From Chloroflexota bacterium (GTDB lineage: Bacteria; Chloroflexota; Dehalococcoidia; Lucifugimonadales; GCA-002723415), in assembly GCA_002723415.1 (NCBI GenBank), contig PBOA01000033.1, positions 1-64,000 of the forward strand: a DNA stretch of 64,000 nt, written 5' to 3'. Both the position numbers and the translations under genes were made by a program. This document shows, piece by piece, positions 27,521 to 36,859 of this stretch. Under the pieces are notes generated by a model. That model was not told where the DNA came from and did no database searches. It was given only the letters and a program-made list of their open reading frames with translations. Position 1 is the first letter of the stretch. Each line of letters opens with the position of its first letter.

Positions 27521-29992
27521 TTATTTAACAACACAATTAATTAATTTATCTTTTATATATATAATTTTTATTATATCTTTATCTAACATATAGTATTTAA
27601 TTCTTTCACTTTCTAATGCCATTTTTTTTATTTCTTCTTCATTTAAATCTGATGGTACTTCTATTTTGCCCCTAAACTTTCCATTTACTTGAATAACAAT
27701 AGTTTTAGCATCTAATTCTAAATACTTTATATTCCATTCTGGCCATTTTTGATCATGCACACTGTAATTATACCCTTGTAAACTCCATAATTCCTCTGAC
27801 ATATGTGGCGCAAATGGAGCAATCATAAGAATAAAATTCATCTTAATTTCATTCCAAATACCCGCATTAAAAGATTTTGTATTTATTTTTTCATTTATCC
27901 AATTTGTAAATTCCATTAAAGAAGCTAACGATGTATTAAATTTAAACTTTTCTAAATCTTCTGTAACTTTTCTAATAGTCTTATTAATTATATATCTAGA
28001 TTCTTTGTCTAATTTATCATCTTTATTGTTAGAAATAAAAACACTTATGTCTTTATTAAAGATTTCCCATATTCTATTAATCCATCTAGACATTCCTCTA
28101 AGTCCACTATCAGACCATTCACCTCCTTGATCCCAAGGCCCTATGAACATTAAGTAACACCTAACTACATCAGATCCTACTTGGTTAACATATTCATCTG
28201 GAGAAACAACATTCCCTCTTGATTTACTCATTTTTTGACTTCCAGAGATTATATGACCTTGGTTAAATAATTTTTTAAATGGTTCATCAAATTCAATCAA
28301 CCCTAAATCTCTTAAAGCTTTAACAAAAAACCTAGCATATAAAAGATGCATAACTGCATGCTCAGCACCTCCTGTATATTGATCAACTGGACCCCATTCT
28401 AAAATTTTATCTTTATCAAAAATACCCTGCGAATAATTAGGACTTAAATACCTAAAGAAGTACCATGAAGAATCTACAAAAGTATCCATAGTATCTGTTT
28501 CTCTTTTTGCCTTTGAATCACATTTAGGGCATATAGTATTTACAAAGTCTATACTAGTAGACAATGGAGATTCTCCTGTAGGTAAAAATTCAGCATTTTC
28601 TGGTAATACTACAGGCAAATCTTCTTCAGGAACAGGCACAATCCCACAACTATCACAATAAATAATTGGTATAGGAGTTCCCCAATAACGTTGTCTAGAT
28701 ATCAACCAGTCCCTCATCTTATAATTTATTGCCCTTTTACCATAGGTTTTATTTTCAATATAATCTGCAATTTGTTTTTTTGCTTCAATATTTGACAAAC
28801 CATCAAATTCACCAGAGTTAACCATAATACCATCAGCAAGATACGCTTCATCTAAATTCTCACCTTCTATTAAAGAATTTTTAACCACCAATTTAATATC
28901 TAAATCATATTTTTTTGCAAAATCATAATCTCTTTGATCATGTGCAGGAACACCCATTACAACCCCAGTCCCATAACTTAAAAGAACGTAATCAGCAACA
29001 AAAATTGGTATATTTTCTCCATTTAATCTGTTAATACAATAAGAACCGGTAAAGACACCTGTTTTTTCTTTATCCGTAGACAATCTTTCAATTTCTGAAG
29101 ATTTACTTGCTTCGTAAATATAAGATTGAACAACATCTATATTGTCTGAAGTAGTCAATTTATTTACTAAAGGATGTTCTGGTGCTATAACTATAAAAGT
29201 AACTCCAAATATTGTATCTATCCTAGTCGTAAATGTGTTTATAAATTCTTGATCTAAAAGATGATGTCTAATATCAAAACTTATCTCAACTCCTTCACTT
29301 TTACCAATCCAATTATTTTGCATTAATTTAACTTTTTCTGGCCAATCGTTTTTTGATTGATCTAATAGCTCTTCAGCATATTTAGTAATTTGCAAAAACC
29401 ATTGATTCAAATCACGTTTTACTACTTCAGTATCACATCTTTCACACAAACCGTTATCTAAAACTTGTTCATTAGCTAAAACAGTATTACATGAATTACA
29501 CCAATTAGCTGGAGCAAAAGTCCTATAGGCTAAACCTTTTTCATACATTTTTAAAAAAATCCATTGATTCCATTTATAATACTCAGGATTACATGTAACA
29601 ATCTCTCTATCCCAATCATATATTGTCCCCATAGATTTCAATTGACGACGCATATTTTCAATATTTTTCATTGTCCATTGATATGGATGTATACCATGTT
29701 TTATGGCAGCATTTTCTGCTGGCAATCCAAACGCATCAAAACCCATAGGATGTAGAACATTATATCCTTGCATCCTACGAAATCTTGCTCTAGTATCAGA
29801 AGGTGTCATAGCATACCAATGGCCAATATGCATATCTCCAGATGGATACGGATACATTGTTAATTCATACCATTTTGGTTTATTAACTTTATCATTTACC
29901 CTATATAATTTATCTCTAAACCATTTATCTTGCCATTTTTTTTCTATTTTTTGATAAGGATAACGATCTGCAAGCAAATCAGATGATTCCAT
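27521..29992 (-). CDS. leuS: Leucyl-tRNA synthetase
   Basis: Class Ia synthetase, 823 residues. The HIGH motif is in PYPSGDMHIGHWYAM and KMSKS in SGSQKMSKSRGNVVSPDEY. Two Cys-pair zinc-like sites (CNSC/CERC) flank the connecting domain. TTRIDTIFGVTFIVIAPEHPL marks the CP1 editing domain with its Thr-rich and Asp residues, and GGAEHAVMHLLYARF is a LeuS hallmark. It is placed between leuB and a second isocitrate/isopropylmalate-family gene. A short leader rules out a classical T-box. Confidence 0.96.
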   Translation of the reverse strand: MESSDLLADRYPYQKIEKKWQDKWFRDKLYRVNDKVNKPKWYELTMYPYPSGDMHIGHWYAMTPSDTRARFRRMQGYNVLHPMGFDAFGLPAENAAIKHGIHPYQWTMKNIENMRRQLKSMGTIYDWDREIVTCNPEYYKWNQWIFLKMYEKGLAYRTFAPANWCNSCNTVLANEQVLDNGLCERCDTEVVKRDLNQWFLQITKYAEELLDQSKNDWPEKVKLMQNNWIGKSEGVEISFDIRHHLLDQEFINTFTTRIDTIFGVTFIVIAPEHPLVNKLTTSDNIDVVQSYIYEASKSSEIERLSTDKEKTGVFTGSYCINRLNGENIPIFVADYVLLSYGTGVVMGVPAHDQRDYDFAKKYDLDIKLVVKNSLIEGENLDEAYLADGIMVNSGEFDGLSNIEAKKQIADYIENKTYGKRAINYKMRDWLISRQRYWGTPIPIIYCDSCGIVPVPEEDLPVVLPENAEFLPTGESPLSTSIDFVNTICPKCDSKAKRETDTMDTFVDSSWYFFRYLSPNYSQGIFDKDKILEWGPVDQYTGGAEHAVMHLLYARFFVKALRDLGLIEFDEPFKKLFNQGHIISGSQKMSKSRGNVVSPDEYVNQVGSDVVRCYLMFIGPWDQGGEWSDSGLRGMSRWINRIWEIFNKDISVFISNNKDDKLDKESRYIINKTIRKVTEDLEKFKFNTSLASLMEFTNWINEKINTKSFNAGIWNEIKMNFILMIAPFAPHMSEELWSLQGYNYSVHDQKWPEWNIKYLELDAKTIVIQVNGKFRGKIEVPSDLNEEEIKKMALESERIKYYMLDKDIIKIIYIKDKLINCVVK

Positions 29993-30026
29993 TTTCTATT
30001 TCTCCAACATTTTAAAATATTTAAAA

Positions 30027-31100
30027 TTAATATAAATCTTTAATATATTCAACTACTGAGTTTCCAACCTCAGATGTAGATGATGTACCTCCTAAATCTT
30101 TAGTTAAACTATTCCCCTCACTAATTAACTGTTCTACTGCTTTTTGCATAATTAAAGATAGTTTTTTTTCTCCTAAATGAGATAACATCATAGCTCCAGA
30201 AAAAATCGCAGCCATAGGATTCGCTATTCCTTCATTTACAATATCAGGGGCACTACCATGAACAGGTTCAAACATAGAAGGATATTTATATGAAGGGTCA
30301 ATATTTCCACTCGGAGCTAATCCCATACTCCCAGTAATAATTGCACCAATATCAGTTAAAATGTCTCCAAATAAATTACTCGCAACTACCACATCAAATG
30401 TTTCTGGTTTACGGATAAAATCCATACATGCAGCATCAACTAATAAAGATTCAGTTTTTATATCTGGATAATTTTTAGAAATATTTTTAAACGCTCTATC
30501 CCATACAACCATTCCAAAACCCTGTGCATTAGATTTTGTCACCGAAGTTACTAATTTTTTATTCCCTCTTTTACGTGCCAGTTCAAAAGCATAAGTTATT
30601 GCTCTTTCACACCCTCTTCTAGTAAAGATACCAGTTTGAATACCAATTTCATTAGAATCTCCAAAATATTGAAACCCCCCAATATTAGCATATTCTCCTT
30701 CAGTATTTTCTCTTATAACTATAAAGTCTATTTGACCAGCTTGATATCCTTTAAGAGGGGAGTCTATCCCTTCATATAATATTGATGGACGCTCACATAT
30801 ATATTGGTCAAATTGCCTCCTTATTGGTAATAACAACCCGTTTAAAGTAATATGATCTTGTAATTCAGGATGTCCAACTGCACCTAAATATATTGAATCA
30901 AAATTAGCCAATTTTTCAAGTGCATCATCAGGCATCATAAATCCATTTTTAAAATAATAATCTGAACCCCAATTAAATTCAGTAAAAGAAAAATTTAAAT
31001 TGCTTTTTTTTGAAATATAATTTAAAACTTTCAATCCTTCTTCAATTACTTCAGGCCCTATACCATCACCTCTTATAACTGCAATATTATATTTAGACAT
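30027..31100 (-). CDS. Tartrate/D-malate dehydrogenase-type decarboxylase
   Basis: A second member of the isocitrate/isopropylmalate dehydrogenase family, 357 residues. The details match DmlA/tartrate dehydrogenase rather than LeuB: the substrate loop is LLLPIRRQFDQYICERP, and the sequence runs VIRENTEGEYANIGG, FTRRGCERAITYAFELARKR, VVASNLFGDILTDIGA and FEPVHGSAPDIV. These enzymes oxidatively decarboxylate D-malate, tartrate or 3-isopropylmalate with NAD, needing Mn or Mg. The neighbouring leuB makes a redundant leucine role unlikely but not excluded. A GGAG ribosome site is present. It ends 34 bases before leuS. Confidence 0.83.
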   Translation of the reverse strand: MSKYNIAVIRGDGIGPEVIEEGLKVLNYISKKSNLNFSFTEFNWGSDYYFKNGFMMPDDALEKLANFDSIYLGAVGHPELQDHITLNGLLLPIRRQFDQYICERPSILYEGIDSPLKGYQAGQIDFIVIRENTEGEYANIGGFQYFGDSNEIGIQTGIFTRRGCERAITYAFELARKRGNKKLVTSVTKSNAQGFGMVVWDRAFKNISKNYPDIKTESLLVDAACMDFIRKPETFDVVVASNLFGDILTDIGAIITGSMGLAPSGNIDPSYKYPSMFEPVHGSAPDIVNEGIANPMAAIFSGAMMLSHLGEKKLSLIMQKAVEQLISEGNSLTKDLGGTSSTSEVGNSVVEYIKDLY

Positions 31101-31111
31101 ATATTCTCCAT

Positions 31112-31591
31112 TTACTTTTTTCTCGCATATTCAAAAGATTTAATTGCAAGAAAACTTACATCTTTAGGTATTAATTCAAGTGAGCCGCTTGGGGTCATTA
31201 ATGGCATTTCCTTCAATATATCTACTTTATCTACCCAAATCCAGCCAGGTTTTAATGTATTCTGTCTTTCAATTAATTTACAAAAATATATCATATCTAT
31301 ATGATTATGATCCCCCATAATTTTATCGGAAATTTTTTCTACCATAATAGTAAACGGAGGTTCAATTTGCACAGGATCATTAAAATCTAATTTTTCCCTA
31401 GTACTCAATATTTCTACTTTCAGACCAGTTTCTTCAAAAATTTCTCTTAGCACAGCTTCAACTGGGTCCTCATTAACTTCTATATGACCTCCAGGAGGTA
31501 ACCATGCCGAAACCTTAGGATGCCAATGAAGTAAAACAGCATTAGAATCCACAACAAATCCAGTCGCAGTAAAATGTCGTATATTGCTCAT
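31112..31591 (-). CDS. Nudix hydrolase
   Basis: A pyrophosphohydrolase with a complete Nudix box, GGHIEVNEDPVEAVLREIFEE followed by TGL (pattern GX5EX7REUXEEXGU), about residues 37-59. The N-terminal strand RHFTATGFVV and HWHPKVSAWLPPGGH are usual for small Nudix proteins. An ATG at 31609 is in frame, but GAGG just inside that extension is well placed for ATG at 31591, and the earlier start would nearly touch the tRNA. The substrate cannot be predicted. 11 bases separate it from the dehydrogenase gene downstream. Confidence 0.85.
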   Translation of the reverse strand: MSNIRHFTATGFVVDSNAVLLHWHPKVSAWLPPGGHIEVNEDPVEAVLREIFEETGLKVEILSTREKLDFNDPVQIEPPFTIMVEKISDKIMGDHNHIDMIYFCKLIERQNTLKPGWIWVDKVDILKEMPLMTPSGSLELIPKDVSFLAIKSFEYARKK

Positions 31592-31617
31592 AAACAGATC
31601 CTCAACCAAGAGTAGTA

Positions 31618-31690
31618 TGGCCCCAACGGAATTCGAATCCGTGTTTGCGCCTTGAAAGGGCGCTGTCCTAGGCCTCTAGACGATGGGGCC
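31618..31690 (-). tRNA. tRNA-Glu (anticodon UUC)
   Basis: On the minus strand the sequence folds into a full cloverleaf. The acceptor is GGCCCCA paired with TGGGGCC plus discriminator A. The D stem is GTCT/GGAC, the anticodon stem GCGCC/GGCGC with loop CTTTCAA, and the T stem ACGGA/TCCGT with loop TTCGAAT. The anticodon TTC reads Glu. CCA is not encoded. It lies between argC and the Nudix gene on the same strand. Confidence 0.96.
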
Positions 31691-31721
31691 AAAAAATAAG
31701 AATATATAAATTATAATTGTT

Positions 31722-32756
31722 TTATGGGTATATAGCCAACTGTTTTAAGCCCTCATCTTCATTAAATCCACACATTATATTCATATTTTGCACTGCTTGG
31801 CCTGCAGCACCTTTAACCAAGTTGTCTATAGCACTAATAACAATTATCTTTCTTGATTCATTATCTAAATATGGATATATAATACAATTATTTGAACCTA
31901 AAGTTTGTTTAGTCATAGGAGAAAAATCACTAATTTGAACGAATGGATGTGTTGAGTAAAAATCTTTATATAATTCCAAAAGTTCTACTTGCCCATTATC
32001 TCCTTCCTTTAAAGTACTGTCTATAACAGAGGTATAACAAGTAGCTAATATACCTCTAACCATAGGAGCTAAATGAGGCACAAAAGTTATTTTATTATTT
32101 ATATTAGGATTAATAAAATCTAACTCTTGTTTAATCTCAGGCATATGACGATGATTATTAGTTGAATATGCTAGCATATTCTCTGTCATTTCAGAAAAAT
32201 GAGTTTTTAGTGATAATGACCTACCTGCACCAGAAACTCCAGATTTTGCATCAATAATAATGTCCTCGTTAATAATATTGTTTTTAACTAAAGGAGCTAA
32301 AGCTAATATAGACGCAGTAGGATAACATCCAGGATTAGCTACAATATTTGCAGATAAAATTTCTTCTCTATATATTTCTGGTAAACCATAAACTGATTCA
32401 TTTAACATATTTGGATATACATGATCATAATCATACCAAATCTTATAAAGCTCTTTATTTTTTAATCTAAAATCTGCACTTATATCAACAATTTTGATAT
32501 TTTTATCAAAATATTTATTTAAACTTTCAGCACTCGCTAAATGTGGTAAAGCAGAAAATACAAATTCAACATTAGAATCTAATTCTTCAGTTATTGTTAA
32601 ATTAATCTTAGAAAGATGGGGGAATACATCTCCAATTTTTTTACCCACCGAACTTCTTCCAGTTATAGAAACTATATCTATTTCATTATGTTGATTTAAA
32701 ATACGAGCTAATTCAGATCCAGCATAACCCGTAGCATTTATTATCCCTACTTTCAT
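31722..32756 (-). CDS. argC: N-acetyl-gamma-glutamyl-phosphate reductase
   Basis: Third step of arginine synthesis, 344 residues. The Rossmann start VGIINATGYAGSELARIL, the catalytic Cys144 in NPGCYPTASILALAPL, and VSGAGRSLSLKTHF are clear. HRHMPEIKQEL provides the usual His and Glu. GGAG stands before the ATG. It is separated from the other arginine genes (41998-51907) by about 10 kb, so the pathway is split into two loci in this window. Confidence 0.95.
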   Translation of the reverse strand: MKVGIINATGYAGSELARILNQHNEIDIVSITGRSSVGKKIGDVFPHLSKINLTITEELDSNVEFVFSALPHLASAESLNKYFDKNIKIVDISADFRLKNKELYKIWYDYDHVYPNMLNESVYGLPEIYREEILSANIVANPGCYPTASILALAPLVKNNIINEDIIIDAKSGVSGAGRSLSLKTHFSEMTENMLAYSTNNHRHMPEIKQELDFINPNINNKITFVPHLAPMVRGILATCYTSVIDSTLKEGDNGQVELLELYKDFYSTHPFVQISDFSPMTKQTLGSNNCIIYPYLDNESRKIIVISAIDNLVKGAAGQAVQNMNIMCGFNEDEGLKQLAIYP

Positions 32757-32823
32757 TTAATCTCCACAAAATAAAAACTATATATAGAAATAGAATACTA
32801 TTATACATTAAAAAATCAAATTA

Positions 32824-33504
32824 TTATTGTTTCGACGGGCAAATTGTATTTAAAACACATTCCCCACATTTAGGATTTCTTGCATTGCAAATTTGTCTTC
32901 CATGATTAATAAGATTCATATGAAAAGAAAATATTTTTTTTGGCATTATCATTTCTTCTAAAATTTCATGCGCATCGTCTGCATTTACTTTATTATCAAT
33001 AAAATCTAATCTCTTTGAAAGTCGGAAAATATGTGTGTCTACTGGCATTACAGGCATCCCAAAAGAAAAACATAAAACTATCGCAGCAGTTTTAGGACCA
33101 ATTCCAGGTAAGGATTTAAGCCATGATTTAGCAGCAATTATATCCATTTCTGATAAAAAAGAAATATCAAAAGAACCAATGTCTAGATAAATAATTTTAA
33201 GCACTTCTTTTATTCTTGAGGCCTTTATTTTAGCGAGACCTCCTGTATAAATCTGAGCCTCTATATCTTCAATTGGTGCATCTTTTATTAATTCAAATGA
33301 TTTAAATTTTTTTATTAAATTATTAAATGCTCTTATAGAATTAATATCAGAAGTATGCTGAGATAATATTGTATATATCAATTCGGACATAGGATCTCTT
33401 CTGAGTTCCCATTCAATCTCACCATATTTTTCTTCCAAAAGCTGTATAGCCATATTTATTTTCTTAATTCTTGACTTAATTTTTTTTGAAGTATTAATAG
33501 ACAA
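32824..33504 (-). CDS. nth: Endonuclease III (base-excision glycosylase/AP lyase)
   Basis: Removes oxidised pyrimidines and nicks AP sites. It has 226 residues with the helix-hairpin-helix LPGIGPKTAAIV carrying the catalytic Lys138, the catalytic Asp156 in PVDTHIFRLSKRL, and the iron-sulphur motif C206-X6-C213-X2-C216-X5-C222. The start is TTG with GAGG 6 bases upstream. It is divergent from the HEAT-repeat gene. Confidence 0.94.
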   Translation of the reverse strand: MSINTSKKIKSRIKKINMAIQLLEEKYGEIEWELRRDPMSELIYTILSQHTSDINSIRAFNNLIKKFKSFELIKDAPIEDIEAQIYTGGLAKIKASRIKEVLKIIYLDIGSFDISFLSEMDIIAAKSWLKSLPGIGPKTAAIVLCFSFGMPVMPVDTHIFRLSKRLDFIDNKVNADDAHEILEEMIMPKKIFSFHMNLINHGRQICNARNPKCGECVLNTICPSKQ

Positions 33505-33605
33505 TTATGACCTCATTTTGCATTTATAATTTACAAACATTTATAATTTAATTGATATATAATAATAAATTAATTATATATCAATATCTATTAAGGTTAT
33601 TTAAC

Positions 33606-34535
33606 TTGGATGTAATAAATTTAATAAACAATATATCTAATGATAATATCCCTTACAAACATTCGGATTTAATTCATATTTCTAATATTGATAGTAACCA
33701 ATTAAAAATATTTCTGAAAGCATGGAAAGATATTCCTAAAACACGTAAATTAGACTTACTAAGAAAATTCATCTTCTTATCTGAGGAAAATATTGAATTA
33801 GACTTTTCACAAATATTTATAAATCTTTTAAATGATAAGAATTCTGAAGTCATTAAACTATCTCTCGAAGGTTTGTGGGAATATGAAGGCAGGGAAATCA
33901 TTGATCCTATTATTAATTTAACTCATAAAAATCATACTAACGAGGTCAGAATATCGGCTATAGCACTTTTAGGAACATTCATTGTTCACGCATTAGACAA
34001 AAAAATCATTCAAAGAGACGCAAACAAAATTGCTAATCAACTAAAGTCAATATTTAAAAATGAAAAAGATTTAAATATTCAAGCTCAAGCCCTAGAAGCT
34101 ATGTCTCCATATAAAGATAATGAAACAAACTTACTAATAAATCAAGCTTATAAATCTGATTATAATACATTAAAAAAAAGTGCGATTTTTTCTATGGGTC
34201 AATCCAACGACGAAACATGGCTATCCAATATATTATCTGAATTGAAATCAAATAACCTTAGTTTTAGATTTGAAGCTATAAATGCATATGCTAAGCTTTG
34301 CAATTCTAATAACATTTCCCCCATATCAAATCTCTTAACAGATGATGAACAAGAAATTCGACTAGCATCATTAAATGCTATAGGTATAATTGGTGGAGAA
34401 AACGCAAAAAAATTATTGAGAAAAGCCTCAAAAAGCACCGATTCTATTTTATCTAAAACAGCAACCGAAATTTTAAAAAATATATCTTTCGAAGAAAATT
34501 CTTCAATATTTTCCCAAGCAGAAATAAATTTATAA
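33606..34535 (+). CDS. HEAT-repeat protein
   Basis: About 309 residues of helical repeats, with no membrane helix. Several HEAT/PBS-lyase-like units are visible, such as NSEVIKLSLEGLWEYEGREIIDPI, EVRISAIALLGTF, LNIQAQALEAMSPY, TLKKSAIFSMGQS and EIRLASLNAIGIIGG. The frame can be extended to a TTG at 33552, but the TTG at 33606 has AAGG 9 bases upstream and starts a natural helix, so I chose it. HEAT scaffolds bind proteins, and no partner is evident. It precedes a dehydrogenase gene by 19 bases. Confidence 0.7.
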   Translation: MDVINLINNISNDNIPYKHSDLIHISNIDSNQLKIFLKAWKDIPKTRKLDLLRKFIFLSEENIELDFSQIFINLLNDKNSEVIKLSLEGLWEYEGREIIDPIINLTHKNHTNEVRISAIALLGTFIVHALDKKIIQRDANKIANQLKSIFKNEKDLNIQAQALEAMSPYKDNETNLLINQAYKSDYNTLKKSAIFSMGQSNDETWLSNILSELKSNNLSFRFEAINAYAKLCNSNNISPISNLLTDDEQEIRLASLNAIGIIGGENAKKLLRKASKSTDSILSKTATEILKNISFEENSSIFSQAEINL

Positions 34536-34554
34536 TTAAATAAGCAAAATATTA

Positions 34555-35496
34555 ATGCCACTAATTAACAAATCAAATGATCATATATGTGTAATAGGTA
34601 CTGGAATAATAGGTACTGGAATAGCTTTAGATTTTGCTTTGTCAGATTATAAAGTAAAACTAATTAGTAGAACAAAAGAAGGAATTATAAAAGCAAAAAA
34701 TTTAATCAATAATGATTTAAAATTCCTATTGAAAATTAACAAAATCAACAATTCAGATTTAGAAACAATAAAAAGAAAAATAAAATATTTTTCTTCAATG
34801 AAAAATTCAATTAAAGATTGTCCTTTAATAATAGAATCTATATATGAAAATTTAAATGATAAAATATCAATATTTTCACAAATTGATAAAATAAGTGATC
34901 CTGAAGCAATAATCACGAGTAGCACTTCCAGTTTTTTACCAGAAGAATTTCAATTAAGTTCTACGCGACGAAAAAAAATACTTTTAACTCATTATATAAA
35001 TCCTCCCTATATTATTCCATTAGTTGAAATTGTTCCCGGGAATGATACAGCAGATAAAACTATATATGAAGTATATGATTTGCTAAAATCAATTAACAAA
35101 AAACCAGTTATTTTAAATCAACCTATCCCAGGTTTTATTTCAGTAAGATTACAAGTTGCTCTACTTAGAGAAGCACTTTATTTAATTGACAATAATCTTG
35201 CAAATGCTAAACAAATAGATGATGTAATAAAATTTAGTATTGGTCGCAGATGGGCAATTTCAGGTTTGTTAAAAACTCTAGATTTAGGAGGATGGGATAT
35301 TCAGTCTAGTATATATGATACCCTTGCCTCAAAATTATCCAATTCAATAAACACTCCAAATATACTTAATACTAAGATAAAAGAAAAAAAATTAGGAGTG
35401 AAATCACAAGAAGGTTTTTATAAATGGACTAAAGAAGAAATAAACGAAATTAAAACTAATATTGCTAAAATATCTTATTACATAGATAACCTTTAA
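34555..35496 (+). CDS. 3-Hydroxyacyl-CoA dehydrogenase family protein
   Basis: NAD-dependent oxidoreductase, 313 residues. It has the N-terminal GTGIIG nucleotide loop (residues 15-20), IIESIYENLNDKISIFSQI, the catalytic His146 in LLTHYINPPYIIPLVEIVPG with Glu158, and a C-terminal all-helical dimerisation domain (RLQVALLREALYLIDN, FSIGRRWAISGLLKTLDLGG). Acyl-CoA or L-gulonate-type hydroxy acids are possible substrates. The missing acyl-CoA hydratase partner and the single C-terminal domain lean toward a small hydroxy-acid enzyme. No ribosome site is seen. Confidence 0.85.
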   Translation: MPLINKSNDHICVIGTGIIGTGIALDFALSDYKVKLISRTKEGIIKAKNLINNDLKFLLKINKINNSDLETIKRKIKYFSSMKNSIKDCPLIIESIYENLNDKISIFSQIDKISDPEAIITSSTSSFLPEEFQLSSTRRKKILLTHYINPPYIIPLVEIVPGNDTADKTIYEVYDLLKSINKKPVILNQPIPGFISVRLQVALLREALYLIDNNLANAKQIDDVIKFSIGRRWAISGLLKTLDLGGWDIQSSIYDTLASKLSNSINTPNILNTKIKEKKLGVKSQEGFYKWTKEEINEIKTNIAKISYYIDNL

Positions 35497-35507
35497 TATA
35501 ATAAAAT

Positions 35508-35918
35508 TTATAAAATACCCACAGCTTTTATTTCAACTAAGTATTCATCACTAACTAAAGATTCTACAACAATCAATGTGTTCGCTGGATAATCCCCTTC
35601 TGGAAAATAATTAGCAAAAACTTCTTTTCTAGCATCTAGAAAAGGTTTAATTGAGTCTCTCCCAACTAAATAAGTTGTAAATTCTAATAAATCCCCCATA
35701 TCTGCCCCTTGGCTGTTTAATATAAGTTGAATGTTTCTAAATGTCTGTACTGTTTGTTCAAACACATTTCTTTCTCCAACTAATATTCCATTTATATCTA
35801 CCCCTACTTGACCAGATATAAAAATCAAATCATTATTATTGGATTTCACTGCTTGAGAATATAAACCTAAAGCCTTTGGTGCATTTTTTGTTTTTATAAT
35901 TGACTTTGTTCTAACCAT
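35508..35918 (-). CDS. RidA family (reactive enamine/imine deaminase) protein
   Basis: A 136-residue YjgF/YER057c/UK114-fold protein. It begins with the NAPKALGLYSQAV segment, then LIFISGQVGVD and a C-terminal ANTLIVVESL near the usual Arg/Glu pocket. In the last block Arg is less obvious than in classical RidA. These enzymes hydrolyse 2-aminoacrylate or related imines made by PLP enzymes. The D-threonine-aldolase-like genes upstream on the same strand make that connection plausible. AAGGAG precedes the ATG. Confidence 0.83.
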   Translation of the reverse strand: MVRTKSIIKTKNAPKALGLYSQAVKSNNNDLIFISGQVGVDINGILVGERNVFEQTVQTFRNIQLILNSQGADMGDLLEFTTYLVGRDSIKPFLDARKEVFANYFPEGDYPANTLIVVESLVSDEYLVEIKAVGIL

Positions 35919-36043
35919 TTTTATTCTTTCTCCTTAACAATATATAATTTTTTTAATCACTATTATTAAACGACTTAATCTGTTCTATAAATTTTTCTAT
36001 ACTAGCCCAAATTTTATTTAAAATTGTTAAATCAATTAACTTT

Positions 36044-36832
36044 TTATAAAGATTTAATACAATCATTATCTAGTGGATTTAATGGAGAAAAATCTCTGTT
36101 ATTTTGATACCAAGGCCTAGTATCTTTTGTACATGCATTGCTCACAGCATTATAATTCATATAAATTATTGATCTAGTCCATGGAGAAACATTATTTGCA
36201 GATCCATGTAAAACATTACAATGTACAAAAGCAACAGATCCAGACAACCCAATTAATGGCTCTATCCCGTATTTATTAGCTAATCCCTCTAATATATCAT
36301 TAGTTATATGATGCAATTCATATCCCTTGCCTTTAGCATCTTTATGTAAAGATGAAGTTAATAATCCTTCTTTATGTGAACCCGGTAAAACAAGCAAAGG
36401 CGATTTTACTGTAATACAATCATCAATAAAAATACTAGCCATAATACATTTTGGTTTTAGCATACCATCAATTTTATGAAATGGAGGGAAATCTTGATGC
36501 CAATCCCACGAAGCACCTGACCCAAAGCCTTGCTTTGGGTTTAATCTACTTTGATGTAAATATACATCTTCATTTAACAACTGTTTAACAGGATTTAATA
36601 TTTTTGGATGAAGAGATAACCTATGAAAAGATTCTGAGTATTTATGAACACCAAAAGCTAATCTGGTAGCTGAATCATCATTTTTTTCTCTAATTATTTC
36701 TGGACCTTTTCGTTTATATATATCAGTTAAAGAAGATTTAAGTTTATTAATTTCTTCTATATCAAGTAAAGAAGGGAAAAATAAATAACCTTTTGTATTA
36801 TATTCTTCAATTTGAGATTCAGTTAAAATCAT
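36044..36832 (-). CDS. Phytanoyl-CoA dioxygenase (PhyH) family protein
   Basis: Second Fe(II)/2-oxoglutarate oxygenase of the window, 262 residues. The metal ligands are visible as His-x-Asp in SWDWHQDFPPFH and a distal His in FVHCNVLHGSANNVS, with a 2-oxoglutarate Arg in PWTRSIIYMNYN. The middle strand reads MASIFIDDC-TVKSPLLVLPGSHKEG. It is only distantly similar to the paralogue at 9764. It follows the two aldolase-like genes by 27 bases and so may hydroxylate an intermediate in the same catabolic route. The ribosome site is weak. Confidence 0.86.
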   Translation of the reverse strand: MILTESQIEEYNTKGYLFFPSLLDIEEINKLKSSLTDIYKRKGPEIIREKNDDSATRLAFGVHKYSESFHRLSLHPKILNPVKQLLNEDVYLHQSRLNPKQGFGSGASWDWHQDFPPFHKIDGMLKPKCIMASIFIDDCITVKSPLLVLPGSHKEGLLTSSLHKDAKGKGYELHHITNDILEGLANKYGIEPLIGLSGSVAFVHCNVLHGSANNVSPWTRSIIYMNYNAVSNACTKDTRPWYQNNRDFSPLNPLDNDCIKSL

Positions 36833-36859
36833 AATTATTTATTTACATAATTCTTAAAA

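Noticed and set aside
35953..36066. Possible 37-codon minus-strand ORF between ridA and phyH
   Set aside because: Overlaps the phyH end, lacks a ribosome site, and its amphipathic sequence is what AT-rich DNA often gives. Kept only as a note.
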